9,387 nucleotides of DNA from Eutrophobius sp051275005 (GCA_051275005.1 JBNMOP010000109.1:1-9387); one strand, 5' to 3'; positions 1 to 6,431 are shown, counted from the first letter of the stretch. The notes: generated from the letters alone by a model not told the origin. Numbers and translations are program-made.

Positions 1-2
1 CT

Positions 3-290
3 TTAACCGGTAAGGCAAAATCTGACTTGACGGCAATTGCCATCTTTACCGAGCAACGTTGGGGGAAAGAGCAGCGCAATTTGTACATTAAACAAATGGA
101 TGAAGCTTTTCATAGACTCATTGATGCGCCGATGACAGGTGCAGTATGTGATTATATTAAAAGTGGCTACAGAAAATTCCCTCAAGGCAGTCATGTAATT
201 TTCTACAGAAAGGATAGCGACAACAGTATTGAGATAGTTCGTATTCTTCATAAAAGCATGGATGTTGAATCAAAATTCATAAAACCATAA
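3..290 (+). CDS. parE: ParE/RelE-family toxin, 5'-truncated by the window edge
   Basis: This is the 3' portion of a type II toxin-antitoxin toxin of the ParE/RelE superfamily; ParE members poison DNA gyrase and are neutralised by a ParD antitoxin usually encoded just upstream, here outside the window. Reading is open from base 3, giving 95 visible residues that begin LTGKAKSDL, the typical first strand and helix of ParE. Since the family is usually about 95-105 residues, only a few N-terminal residues should be missing. The TTG at 27 is in frame but is the Leu of KSDL, not a start. The C-terminal half has the family signatures GYRKFPQGSHVIFYR and IVRILHKSMDVE, including the arginines typical of the fold. 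It ends in TAA at 288-290 and is followed by an intrinsic terminator. It converges on the minus-strand block and has no evident functional link to it. ParE rather than RelE is assigned from the GYRKF and RILH.RMD-like motifs. Confidence 0.9.
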   Translation, partial: LTGKAKSDLTAIAIFTEQRWGKEQRNLYIKQMDEAFHRLIDAPMTGAVCDYIKSGYRKFPQGSHVIFYRKDSDNSIEIVRILHKSMDVESKFIKP

Positions 291-299
291 CCAGGTGTT

Positions 300-329
300 A
301 AGTGGCCATGTGATGGTCCACTTATTTTT
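300..329 (+). terminator. Intrinsic terminator after parE
   Basis: AAGTGG (300-305) pairs with CCACTT (318-323), and CCAT (306-309) pairs with ATGG (313-316), leaving a GTG loop and one bulged T at 317. A run ATTTTTC follows at 324-330. The hairpin starts 10 bases after the parE stop codon. There is no T run on the other side, so it should act only on plus-strand transcripts and not on the converging minus-strand block. Confidence 0.75.
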
Positions 330-347
330 CTTATATAGCAGGCCATT

Positions 348-376
348 TTGGCACGCTTATTGGTTAAATATATGAA
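348..376 (+). promoter_or_regulatory. Weak sigma-70-like promoter match
   Basis: TTGGCA (348-353) matches the -35 consensus at 5 of 6 positions and lies exactly 17 bases before TATGAA (371-376), a 4 of 6 match to the -10 consensus. There is no clear gene downstream. It could drive a short RNA spanning the inverted repeats at 431-496, or be a chance match in AT-rich sequence. Confidence 0.25.
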
Positions 377-430
377 CAACCGAGCTAAAATGATGAGTTT
401 AACGTTGGCAATTTCGCGTGTGTAGTTGTT

Positions 431-469
431 TGACTCACATATCTTAAAAATATGTGAAAAACCGAGTCA
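431..469. repeat. Interrupted inverted repeat
   Basis: TGACTC (431-436) pairs with GAGTCA (464-469), and CACATAT (436-442) pairs with ATATGTG (450-456); the two helices share C436 and are separated on the 3' side by seven bases, AAAAACC (457-463). The outer and inner helices together give 12 base pairs. It may be an RNA hairpin or a protein binding site; there is no adjoining gene to decide. Confidence 0.45.
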
Positions 470-478
470 TAATTTTCG

Positions 479-496
479 AAACACGAGGAGGTGTTT
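479..496 (+). other. Hairpin with GAGGAG loop
   Basis: AAACAC (479-484) pairs with GTGTTT (491-496) around a six-base GAGGAG loop. Read on the plus strand this puts a GGA in a hairpin loop, the geometry bound by CsrA/RsmA proteins. The AGGAGG also resembles a Shine-Dalgarno sequence, but no start codon lies at a usable distance, so it is not annotated as a ribosome binding site. Confidence 0.35.
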
Positions 497-618
497 ATTA
501 ATATATTTATCCTTAAACCAGGCAGGTTGATGGATCAATTCAGGGAATTAATGCAGTTTCATAATCATGCTTTGAGTATAGAATTCTTCTAAGTCTGGGC
601 AAAGACATTACTGGATAT

Positions 619-634
619 CCACCATCCTTGGTGG
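619..634 (-). other. Hairpin with AGGA loop, 3' of the amidohydrolase gene
   Basis: CCACCA (619-624) pairs perfectly with TGGTGG (629-634) around TCCT; on the transcribed minus strand the loop reads AGGA. It starts 11 bases past the stop codon of the 696-residue amidohydrolase gene and overlaps the palindrome TGGATATCCA (612-621). No T run follows on the minus strand, so it is not a standard intrinsic terminator. It may protect the 3' end, assist Rho-dependent ending, or be bound by a GGA-recognising protein. Its loop is identical to that of the hairpin at 4983-4998. Confidence 0.5.
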
Positions 635-645
635 TCAGTGGCGAA

Positions 646-2736
646 TTAATTAAACACCAAATCAAAAGAGGGATGCTCATATACGACCTTATCGCCCAGT
701 ACGGTCAACAGAACCACGGTATCCCCTAGCTCATCATTAGGCACAACATTTTTATCCAGGATGTCTTTCTCAAGAATAATATAATCTGCCCATTTCCCTG
801 CCTCAAGACTACCGCTAATGTCTTCTGCAAAACTCCATTCTGCTGCCCACACCGTGAACATCTTCAACGCCTCAACCCGATCGATTGCCTCATGGGCACC
901 GAAGGTATCGCCATTGATGGTACGTGTCACACCTATCTCCAGGTTTGGCCAGATTGGACCATAGTGGATCTCGCCGTATACCTTTACACCGTTATCCAGG
1001 TAGGAACGGGCCGGTAAAATGAAGTCTTCGATCTCTGGACCATAATCGCGCACCCAGGCGTTGCCCATCACCATATAATTGAAGTTCAACGGGATTAATA
1101 AATTCAAATCTTTCACCATCTCGATGATGTCAGGTTGTGCGCTGATGACGGTGCCGTGGGCACCCGCCGGTCGCATATTTCTCACCTCTTCCTTAGTAAG
1201 ATAGCCAGCTTCGATAGCATTGTAATGTAACTTGGCAAATGACCGCACCGCCTCGCTACCCACCAGATGTACACCCGCTAAACGCCAATGTGCCTTCAAG
1301 CCTTCCTGAAATACCAGTTCCACCAAATCATCACCACTGGGATCAGGACATATCTCCCTGGCCTTAATCTCATCCTTTGCCGGCAAGTCATCGCCCAGAC
1401 ATGCGCCGGGGTATAAAGAATCCCAACGTTCAGTGTTTATGCCATTCAACCACACCATGCTCTGCAATCCGGAGGGTGATGGTCCCAATCTGTCCCACAT
1501 GGGTCCCATGCGTGCATGCAGGTAGACCCCTTCCCAAAATGGCATAGGGTTTCTGTGTAATCCAGACTCCATACCGTACCTCACGGGTGCGATACCCCTG
1601 TACGCCAGCTCGCGATGTACATCAATTTTCCACGGCTCGCCACGAAGCCCGTAGACACTGGTCACGCCCCAGGGTCCGGCGCGTTGCATGGTCTGTAACA
1701 TGCCCTGTATCTGCTGATCACGCGTCCACGGTTCTACAACTGATCGTAAAAACTGGGTTTCTTTAGAACCATGAACTCCGCGCTCACCCGCATTATCAAC
1801 CCCAGGTCGCATATTGGCCGTCAACCACTCCTTCCAACCCGGCATGGCCGCTTCAACAATATTGGTTGCCACAGTATTGGTCAGGGTGGCGAGATGGGAG
1901 CCGTGTTTTACATAGGCGTGATAGGTGGCTTCTGCAGCCAACATATCATCTAAATCATGAATATTGATTGGATCTGGCACTAAGCCCAGTTGATCACCTG
2001 ATAAATGCACTCTGGTCCCGTCACTATTTTCGCGGAAAACCTGTCCGTCTACCATGGTCTTTCCTACCGGTCCGGATGTACCGATTATAAGTGGGAAATC
2101 AGAGGAAATTTTGTCTATCTCTTCTGTCTGAAATCTATCTTCAACTGATGTATGGGCGCGAACCCAATGCGAAACATTACCTTGTTCATACACCCCTACT
2201 TCAGGATTCTTTAATAATCTTATAAAGATCCATTCATTAGGCCTGCGGTGGGGATTGATTTGTTCTTCAATATATTTTGCTAACTTCTTGGTGGTTAAGT
2301 CCGCAGTGGCATCCACTAACATAGCACTATGAATACCGGGTTGCCCCACCTCAAGTCCTGTGGCATCCGGGCCGGGGTGGGCGTGGGTATCAATCAATCC
2401 TGGTAATACCGTGCGGCCTTTAAGATCCATGACACGGGTATCGGGACCTATCATTAATCTGACTTCCTCATTGCCTCCCACTTTCATAACGAATCCGTCA
2501 CGTAGGGCCATGGCCTCGACGATGCTCCCGGGGTTAGTAGAAATAGCGTCGTCATCCATAGTAACAATATGACCGTTGTAGAGGACGGTATCTGCCCATG
2601 ACACCATTTCAGGCGGTAATTTCTGCACTGCGGCCAATACATCACTATCTTGAGCATTTACTCCCTGCATGATTGTCAAAGATGTGAACACGAGGGATAT
2701 TGTGAAACTGCGAAACAAGGATTTAATTGGAATCAT
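646..2736 (-). CDS. Exported full-length amidohydrolase (YtcJ-like / Amidohydro_3)
   Basis: This 696-residue protein is a metal-dependent hydrolase of the amidohydrolase superfamily, predicted to be exported; its substrate is unknown. Residues 1-28 form a Sec signal peptide ending GVNA, with cleavage likely before Q29. Residues about 48-112 are the N-terminal beta-sandwich strands, leading into GLIDTHAH, where H118 and H120 form the HxH metal motif of barrel strand 1. Later candidate ligands are H490 (GVHLVGS) and H527 (AGAHGT). At the place where YtcJ relatives have the barrel strand 8 Asp (SD.P), this protein has GEIH (E589, H591). GSLEAGKWAD (642-650) is the usual C-terminal sandwich motif. 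C447 and C463 are shared with the four paralogues and could form a disulphide. ATG at 2734-2736 is supported by GGAG (2744-2747) at 7-base spacing. It is the last gene of the block and the only hydrolase in it with a complete domain. Confidence 0.85.
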   Translation of the reverse strand: MIPIKSLFRSFTISLVFTSLTIMQGVNAQDSDVLAAVQKLPPEMVSWADTVLYNGHIVTMDDDAISTNPGSIVEAMALRDGFVMKVGGNEEVRLMIGPDTRVMDLKGRTVLPGLIDTHAHPGPDATGLEVGQPGIHSAMLVDATADLTTKKLAKYIEEQINPHRRPNEWIFIRLLKNPEVGVYEQGNVSHWVRAHTSVEDRFQTEEIDKISSDFPLIIGTSGPVGKTMVDGQVFRENSDGTRVHLSGDQLGLVPDPINIHDLDDMLAAEATYHAYVKHGSHLATLTNTVATNIVEAAMPGWKEWLTANMRPGVDNAGERGVHGSKETQFLRSVVEPWTRDQQIQGMLQTMQRAGPWGVTSVYGLRGEPWKIDVHRELAYRGIAPVRYGMESGLHRNPMPFWEGVYLHARMGPMWDRLGPSPSGLQSMVWLNGINTERWDSLYPGACLGDDLPAKDEIKAREICPDPSGDDLVELVFQEGLKAHWRLAGVHLVGSEAVRSFAKLHYNAIEAGYLTKEEVRNMRPAGAHGTVISAQPDIIEMVKDLNLLIPLNFNYMVMGNAWVRDYGPEIEDFILPARSYLDNGVKVYGEIHYGPIWPNLEIGVTRTINGDTFGAHEAIDRVEALKMFTVWAAEWSFAEDISGSLEAGKWADYIILEKDILDKNVVPNDELGDTVVLLTVLGDKVVYEHPSFDLVFN

Positions 2737-2743
2737 TGCGAAT

Positions 2744-2747
2744 CTCC
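2744..2747 (-). promoter_or_regulatory. Ribosome binding site of the long amidohydrolase
   Basis: GGAG on the minus strand, 7 bases from the ATG at 2734-2736. It fixes the start directly before the signal peptide MIPIKSLFRS. Confidence 0.7.
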
Positions 2748-2791
2748 ATAAAGTTATTATTATAATTACTCACATTTCGTAAAACTGTTCT

Positions 2792-2813
2792 CAATATTTA
2801 AAACCTGATATTG
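2792..2813. repeat. Inverted repeat upstream of the long amidohydrolase
   Basis: CAATAT (2792-2797) pairs with ATATTG (2808-2813) over a 10-base loop, and the flanks TTC(T)/(A)GAA allow a few more pairs with a bulge. It lies in the 168-base gap before the long amidohydrolase. The same outer hexamers, CAATAT and ATATTG, bound the stronger hairpin at 4950-4980 in the gap before copy 1. It may be a leader hairpin, or chance in AT-rich DNA. Confidence 0.3.
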
Positions 2814-2882
2814 AAGAATTATAGAACATAACAGCACGGTATTACTTAAAGAGTTACTTAAACAAACATCTATTCATAGTCT

Positions 2883-2909
2883 AATCTGTTGCAGATTGAT
2901 TGAATCAAT
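2883..2909. repeat. Paired short palindromes at the cupredoxin 3' end
   Basis: AATCTG (2883-2888) pairs with CAGATT (2892-2897) over a TTG loop, and ATTGATT (2895-2901) pairs with AATCAAT (2903-2909) around a single G. The second palindrome contains the cupredoxin stop codon (2905-2907). They overlap by three bases, so only one can be fully paired at a time. No T run follows on the minus strand, so neither is a convincing terminator. Confidence 0.35.
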
Positions 2910-3327
2910 ACCTGACATAGATTTGTCCGGTTTCACCGTGTGTTGAGCATTTATAGATGAACAAACCCGGCACTAGAAATTCCAACACCCAATATCTTTC
3001 AGGTTTAATGATATATGAACGTTCATGTCCTCCTGTTGGATGATCATGCTCTCCTTCATCTTCCTCACCCATGTCGAACACTAATCTATGTTCCACAGTA
3101 TCGGTATTTTTGATGGCGATAATTGCCCCGATATTGACTGACAATTCATCAGGGTCAAAAGTATTCTTGTGAATACTAATATCACTGAGTTTTGTCATCC
3201 CTTGATATTGCATACGGTTACTTCCCAAATCTACTGGAAGATCGCCACCGTGCGAAGGTTCACCTTCATGTGCGTAGACTGATGGAGCAAATATAACTAT
3301 AAATAAAATTAATATTTTTTTATACAT
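2905..3327 (-). CDS. Exported small cupredoxin (type 1 copper protein)
   Basis: This 140-residue protein is a probable periplasmic single-domain copper protein of the plastocyanin/pseudoazurin fold, which carries electrons or binds copper. The signal peptide spans 1-19 and ends SVYA, leaving His20 as the predicted first mature residue (HEGEPSHGG). The beta-barrel follows: FDPDELSVNIGAIIAIKN (57-74), then H80 in TVEHRL as the first copper ligand. The C-terminal ligand loop, YKCSTHGETGQIYV, supplies C127 and H130. Counting from the Cys as in pseudoazurin, the axial Met position is occupied by Q135. An acidic, His-rich insertion (D85-H101, with H94, H96 and H101) sits between the first ligand and the rest. 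No good Shine-Dalgarno precedes the ATG at 3325-3327. It lies between copy 1 and the long amidohydrolase, each more than 140 bases away, so it may be separately controlled. The fold is certain enough; the redox partner is unknown. Confidence 0.85.
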   Translation of the reverse strand: MYKKILILFIVIFAPSVYAHEGEPSHGGDLPVDLGSNRMQYQGMTKLSDISIHKNTFDPDELSVNIGAIIAIKNTDTVEHRLVFDMGEEDEGEHDHPTGGHERSYIIKPERYWVLEFLVPGLFIYKCSTHGETGQIYVRY

Positions 3328-3353
3328 ACGACTTTAGTATTTATTCGTGGCTC

Positions 3354-3367
3354 ATGAATACATTCAT
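3354..3367. repeat. Short palindrome upstream of the cupredoxin
   Basis: ATGAAT (3354-3359) and ATTCAT (3362-3367) form a near-perfect 14-base palindrome around AC, 26 bases upstream of the cupredoxin start codon. The position suits an operator, but it does not match any copper-regulator box I can name with confidence, and it could be chance. Confidence 0.3.
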
Positions 3368-3470
3368 ATTAACATTCTTAGACTTCGTTATGGCAAGTTG
3401 TATACAGTTCATCTGCAGTAGTGTGTCCCCCGCCCAACAATTATTTATGAATCGTAAACATATCACCTTA

Positions 3471-4850
3471 TTAACGTTCAACAGGATTGTAGCCAGCATC
3501 TTTAAATCGGGTCTCCCCGGCAAGAACCGTCATTAAGACCTTGTTGTCTCGTACTGTGGTATCAGTACCGGATAAATAGTCCTTGTCGATAACTGCGAAG
3601 TCTGCATATTTACCCACTTCCAGACTACCAATAAGTTCCTCTGCAAGATGGAATTGAGATGATCGATAGGTCATCAACTTCATTGCCACCACCCGGTCCA
3701 CGCCCTCTTCTGGAACAAAAACTTCACCTTCACCAAATGTTTCCGGTACGCTTCTTCCTGGATCAAGTCCCTTTTCCATTTCCCTATTGACAAAAACATC
3801 CATCTGTTTGAAATAAGTTTGCTGATCTGGGCGACCAATTTCACCTTCTGCCACGACATTGACTCCGGCGTCCAGCAGGGTTTTAATTGGACCCAGGAAC
3901 TTCCAACCGGGTTCGCCATAATTTTGCCGGATATTGTCCGGCTCGATGGCAAGTGCCCGTCGTAGATTAACGGGAACATAAATATTATATTTTTTCCAAC
4001 CTGCGACCACGTCTGGTACAGCACCGGTCATAGTCCCGTGTGCGAAGCCATGACGCGAATTACGAACATAGTCCAACGTCAGTACACCTGGATTTTTTTC
4101 CATGGCCTCTTCCAGCTTCTGAATAAAAATACGAAAGCCATGGCTGCCGACACCGTGTACACCCACAAAACGCCAGCCTGCCTGTAATCCTCGCATCAGT
4201 GCCTGAACATTTGGCGAGCTAAAATCAGGACAGATTTCCAGTACCTGCTTGACCTGTACCGGATCGATACCTGGCTTAGCAGGCAGATCATCCCCCAGAC
4301 AGCCTCTGTTGGGTGCGTCCCAACCACCTTCGCTGCTGATCCCACGTTGCCACATCCACGGGTTGGATTTAATTCCCTGCCACTGCACACCGATGGTTGC
4401 ATACAAACCAGCTGCTGCCGGGGCAGAGATGGGCTGCGTGGCCGTTTCAGCACTCCAGGCAAATCGCACTGGCATCCGATTGTCTTCTCGCAAGAGATGC
4501 TGGAACCCTGTTATCTGGGCCGCAGTATCTAATCTGGATCCAAATGTTGTCATACCGGATGTTGAGTAATACTCATCTGCCAGTACCTTGAAGCCTTCTG
4601 CAAATTGCGAAGGACTAGGCTGTTCACGTAACAGGTTTCCGATATGGGCACGCAGCGCTGCCTGGATAATGACTGAACGTTCACCCATATTCTCCACACC
4701 ACGTTGCTCATTGTTTATGGTTTCAACAAAGTCGGGCCAGATTTCAAGAATCTTTTCCGTTGCAATGTCATTAAACAACAAGGCACGGTGACTAGCCTGG
4801 GCCGACATGCATGTCATTAAACACACTAGTAATATTATCCACATCTTCAT
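3471..4850 (-). CDS. Secreted N-terminally truncated amidohydrolase paralogue, copy 1
   Basis: This 459-residue protein is the last of four tandem paralogues. A Sec signal peptide (1-19, ending SAQA) is followed at once by SHRALLFND, which aligns with SHLATLTNT at residues 280-288 of the 696-residue amidohydrolase. The first sandwich strands and HxH motif of that family are therefore absent. What remains aligns to the C-terminus: W-rich GLYATIGVQWQGI (148-160), GCLGDDLPAK with C184, EICPDF with C207, GVHGVGSHG (H232, H237), SRHGFAHGT (H267, H271), VAEGEIG at the usual strand 8 Asp position, and GSLEVGKYAD (408-417). A GAGG Shine-Dalgarno at 4859-4862 lies 8 bases before the ATG. Its 183-base leader is full of hairpins. 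A catalytic role is doubtful without HxH; a binding, structural or subunit role is possible. Among the set it is closest to copy 4 (QTYFKQMDVFVNRE, NVQALMRGL). Confidence 0.85.
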   Translation of the reverse strand: MKMWIILLVCLMTCMSAQASHRALLFNDIATEKILEIWPDFVETINNEQRGVENMGERSVIIQAALRAHIGNLLREQPSPSQFAEGFKVLADEYYSTSGMTTFGSRLDTAAQITGFQHLLREDNRMPVRFAWSAETATQPISAPAAAGLYATIGVQWQGIKSNPWMWQRGISSEGGWDAPNRGCLGDDLPAKPGIDPVQVKQVLEICPDFSSPNVQALMRGLQAGWRFVGVHGVGSHGFRIFIQKLEEAMEKNPGVLTLDYVRNSRHGFAHGTMTGAVPDVVAGWKKYNIYVPVNLRRALAIEPDNIRQNYGEPGWKFLGPIKTLLDAGVNVVAEGEIGRPDQQTYFKQMDVFVNREMEKGLDPGRSVPETFGEGEVFVPEEGVDRVVAMKLMTYRSSQFHLAEELIGSLEVGKYADFAVIDKDYLSGTDTTVRDNKVLMTVLAGETRFKDAGYNPVER

Positions 4851-4858
4851 AGTATCGG

Positions 4859-4862
4859 CCTC
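4859..4862 (-). promoter_or_regulatory. Ribosome binding site of copy 1
   Basis: GAGG (within AAGAGG) on the minus strand, 8 bases before the ATG at 4848-4850. It lies outside the hairpin cluster at 4884-5029, so it is probably accessible unless that cluster refolds. Confidence 0.65.
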
Positions 4863-4883
4863 TTGATTATATTTAGTGAAGCT

Positions 4884-5029
4884 CTGAATAAATCCATCCG
4901 GGACTAATCAGGGCACGCGAAATAAAAAATTTAATTTTTATTTCGCTGACAATATCAAATACGTATGGTATTTAATATTGGCCGCACATCCTTGTGCGAC
5001 AAGAACCGCTGACCTAATCAGAGGTTCCT
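4884..5029 (-). other. Cluster of five consecutive hairpins between copies 2 and 1
   Basis: On the transcribed minus strand, after the copy 2 stop codon, five stems follow in series. At 5029-5001, AGGAACC pairs with GGTTCTT (one G-U) and CTGA with TCAG. At 4998-4983 is a perfect 6-base-pair stem with an AGGA loop. At 4980-4950 are 13 pairs including one G-U, with a 5-base loop. At 4946-4917 is a perfect 12-base-pair AT-rich stem with a 6-base loop. At 4911-4884 is a weaker stem of about 10 pairs with a CGGAT loop. Spacers are 2-5 bases. This may be an mRNA-stabilising or attenuating leader, a small RNA, or a short mobile palindrome cluster; the sequence alone does not say which. Confidence 0.6.
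4983..4998 (-). promoter_or_regulatory. CsrA/RsmA-type binding hairpin
   Basis: On the minus strand CGCACA pairs perfectly with TGTGCG around an AGGA loop. The segment GCACAAGGATGT matches the SELEX-defined CsrA consensus RUACARGGAUGU at 11 of 12 positions, and the GGA sits in the loop as that protein prefers. It lies 132 bases upstream of the copy 1 start codon, not over its Shine-Dalgarno, so any effect would be on stability or folding, or through a second site such as the CGGAT loop at 4896-4900. Confidence 0.5.
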
Positions 5030-5033
5030 TAAG

Positions 5034-6410
5034 TTAACGAACAACAGGATTGTATCTCGTGTCTTTGTAGCGTGTCTCCCCTGCCAACACCGTCATCAAT
5101 ACCTTGTTGTCACGTACTTCTGTATCGGATCCAGAAAGATAGTCCTTATCTATTATTGCAAAATCAGCATATTTTCCAATCTCAAGACTGCCTATCTTTT
5201 CCTCTGCATAATGAAATTCTGCTGAACGGTAAGTAAACAGTTTCATTGCCACCACCCGATCTATGCCTTCCTCGGGAGAGAATATCTCACCTTCACCAAA
5301 CTTTTCAGGTGCAGTCCTGTCCGTTTCCAGGCCTCTTTCAATCTCTCTGTTGACATAGACATCCATAATATCAAAGTAGGTTTCCGGCGTGGGAAATCCT
5401 ATCTCCGCTTCACCTACCACCTTTACCCCCATATCCAACAAGGTCTTTACAGGGCCGAGGAACTTCCAGCCGGGCTCGCCGTAATTCTGACGTATATTAT
5501 CTGGCTCAATGGCCAATGCCCGCCGCAGGTTAATGGGTACATGTACATTGTATTTGACCAGTCCAGCCACGACATCCGGTACGGCACCAGTGAGGGTGCC
5601 GTGTGCAAAACCGTGACGAGAATTACGTACATAATCCAGGGTCAATACCCCAGGATTTTTCTCCATCGCCTCTTCCAGTTTCTGGATAAAAATACGAAAA
5701 CCATGACTGCCGACACCATGTACACCGACGAAGCGCCAGCCTGCCTGTAAGCCACGTATTAATGACTGGACTATGGGTGAGGTAAAATCAGGACAAATTT
5801 CCAGGACCTGTTTTACCTGTACGGCATTAACGCCGGGTTTAGCCGGCAAATCATCTCCCAGGCAACCTCTGTTAGGGGCGTCCCAACCACCTTCGCTACT
5901 AATTCCACGTTGCCACAACCATGGATTGGAATTGATCCCCTGCCACTGTACACCGATAGTTGCATACAGGCCTGCCGCTGCAGCGGCTGTCATAGGCTGT
6001 TTTGAAGTCTCACCACTCCAGGCAAATCGTATTGGCAAGCGATTCTCTTCCCGCATGAGATGCGAAAAACCCGTTATCTGATTGGCGTTATCCAACCGGG
6101 AGCCAAAGGTGGTCATACCGGAAGGCGAGTAGTAGGTATCAACAAGTATTTTAAAACCTTCGGCAAATTGAGCAGGGCTGGGTTGTTCTCGCAGAAGATT
6201 ATTGAGATGTGTACGCATTCCAGTAATGATCAAGGATCTTCCACCGGGGTCTTCTATACCACGAGATTCATTATTAACAGCTTCGACAAAGTCAGGAAAC
6301 ATCTCGAGGATTTTGTTGGTGGCCACATCATTAAACAATAATGCCCTGTGACTGGCCTGGACCGACATGCTGGTGATAAAACATACCAGTATGATAGTCC
6401 ACATCTTCAT
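5034..6410 (-). CDS. Secreted N-terminally truncated amidohydrolase paralogue, copy 2
   Basis: This 458-residue protein is one of four tandem paralogues that lack the HxH half of the amidohydrolase fold. The signal peptide spans 1-19 and ends SVQA; mature protein starts SHRALLFND. Retained motifs are C183 and C206, GVHGVGSHG (H231, H236), SRHGFAHGT (H266, H270), the strand 8 region as VGEAEIGFP, and GSLEIGKYAD (407-416). It is one residue shorter than copies 1 and 4 near residue 63 (LIITGMR against VIIQAALR), and shares TPETYFDIMDVYVNRE and EAEIG with copy 3 only. The ATG at 6408-6410 lacks a normally spaced Shine-Dalgarno: the best candidate, GGTG, is 11 bases away inside a hairpin loop. The 29-base gap to copy 3 suggests one mRNA and possibly coupled translation. 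Function is unknown; conservation of the core argues against a pseudogene. Confidence 0.85.
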   Translation of the reverse strand: MKMWTIILVCFITSMSVQASHRALLFNDVATNKILEMFPDFVEAVNNESRGIEDPGGRSLIITGMRTHLNNLLREQPSPAQFAEGFKILVDTYYSPSGMTTFGSRLDNANQITGFSHLMREENRLPIRFAWSGETSKQPMTAAAAAGLYATIGVQWQGINSNPWLWQRGISSEGGWDAPNRGCLGDDLPAKPGVNAVQVKQVLEICPDFTSPIVQSLIRGLQAGWRFVGVHGVGSHGFRIFIQKLEEAMEKNPGVLTLDYVRNSRHGFAHGTLTGAVPDVVAGLVKYNVHVPINLRRALAIEPDNIRQNYGEPGWKFLGPVKTLLDMGVKVVGEAEIGFPTPETYFDIMDVYVNREIERGLETDRTAPEKFGEGEIFSPEEGIDRVVAMKLFTYRSAEFHYAEEKIGSLEIGKYADFAIIDKDYLSGSDTEVRDNKVLMTVLAGETRYKDTRYNPVVR

Positions 6411-6415
6411 GGTTG

Positions 6416-6431
6416 TGACATCACCATGTCA
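6416..6431 (-). promoter_or_regulatory. Hairpin presenting the copy 2 ribosome binding site
   Basis: On the minus strand TGACAT pairs perfectly with ATGTCA around a GGTG loop. The loop is the only Shine-Dalgarno-like G run before copy 2, and 11 bases separate it from the ATG, longer than the usual 5-9. Compare the similar arrangement at 7822-7836. Confidence 0.45.

Larger units (their letters stand above)
291..645. other. Gene-free convergent intergenic stretch
   Basis: This 355-base stretch separates parE from the convergent amidohydrolase gene. No convincing coding region was found on either strand; the longest start-to-stop frame noted is 20 codons. Contents are the parE terminator (300-329), a weak plus-strand promoter-like pair (348-376), an interrupted inverted repeat (431-469), a GAGGAG-loop hairpin (479-496) and a hairpin just past the minus-strand stop codon (619-634). 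Nothing recognisable as an insertion sequence, tRNA or CRISPR was seen. Confidence 0.6.

Noticed and set aside
27..290. TTG at 27 as the start of the toxin gene
   Set aside because: The frame is open further upstream to base 3 and encodes LTGKAKSDL, a standard ParE N-terminus; the gene is cut by the window edge.
530..592. 20-codon frame beginning MDQFRELMQF, which faintly recalls LysR-type N-termini
   Set aside because: Too short, no continuation in another frame that I could see, and only a weak ribosome binding site; treated as non-coding.
3341..3523. 60-codon minus-strand frame overlapping the end of copy 1 and filling the gap to the cupredoxin
   Set aside because: Its first half is copy 1 read in another frame, its composition is not protein-like, and no ribosome binding site supports an internal start.
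3680..4024. Other long overlapping frames inside the paralogues on both strands, for example 114 codons here
   Set aside because: They recur at matching places in several paralogues because the underlying genes are similar, and none has a recognisable domain or ribosome binding site.
4866..4873. A perfect TATAAT on the minus strand just before copy 1
   Set aside because: No -35 element at proper spacing, and a start site there would remove the Shine-Dalgarno, so it is probably not a promoter.
4917..4946. The 12-base-pair inverted repeat as an intrinsic terminator
   Set aside because: The stem is nearly all A-T and the T run lies inside the arm, not after it; GCGTGCCC follows on the minus strand.
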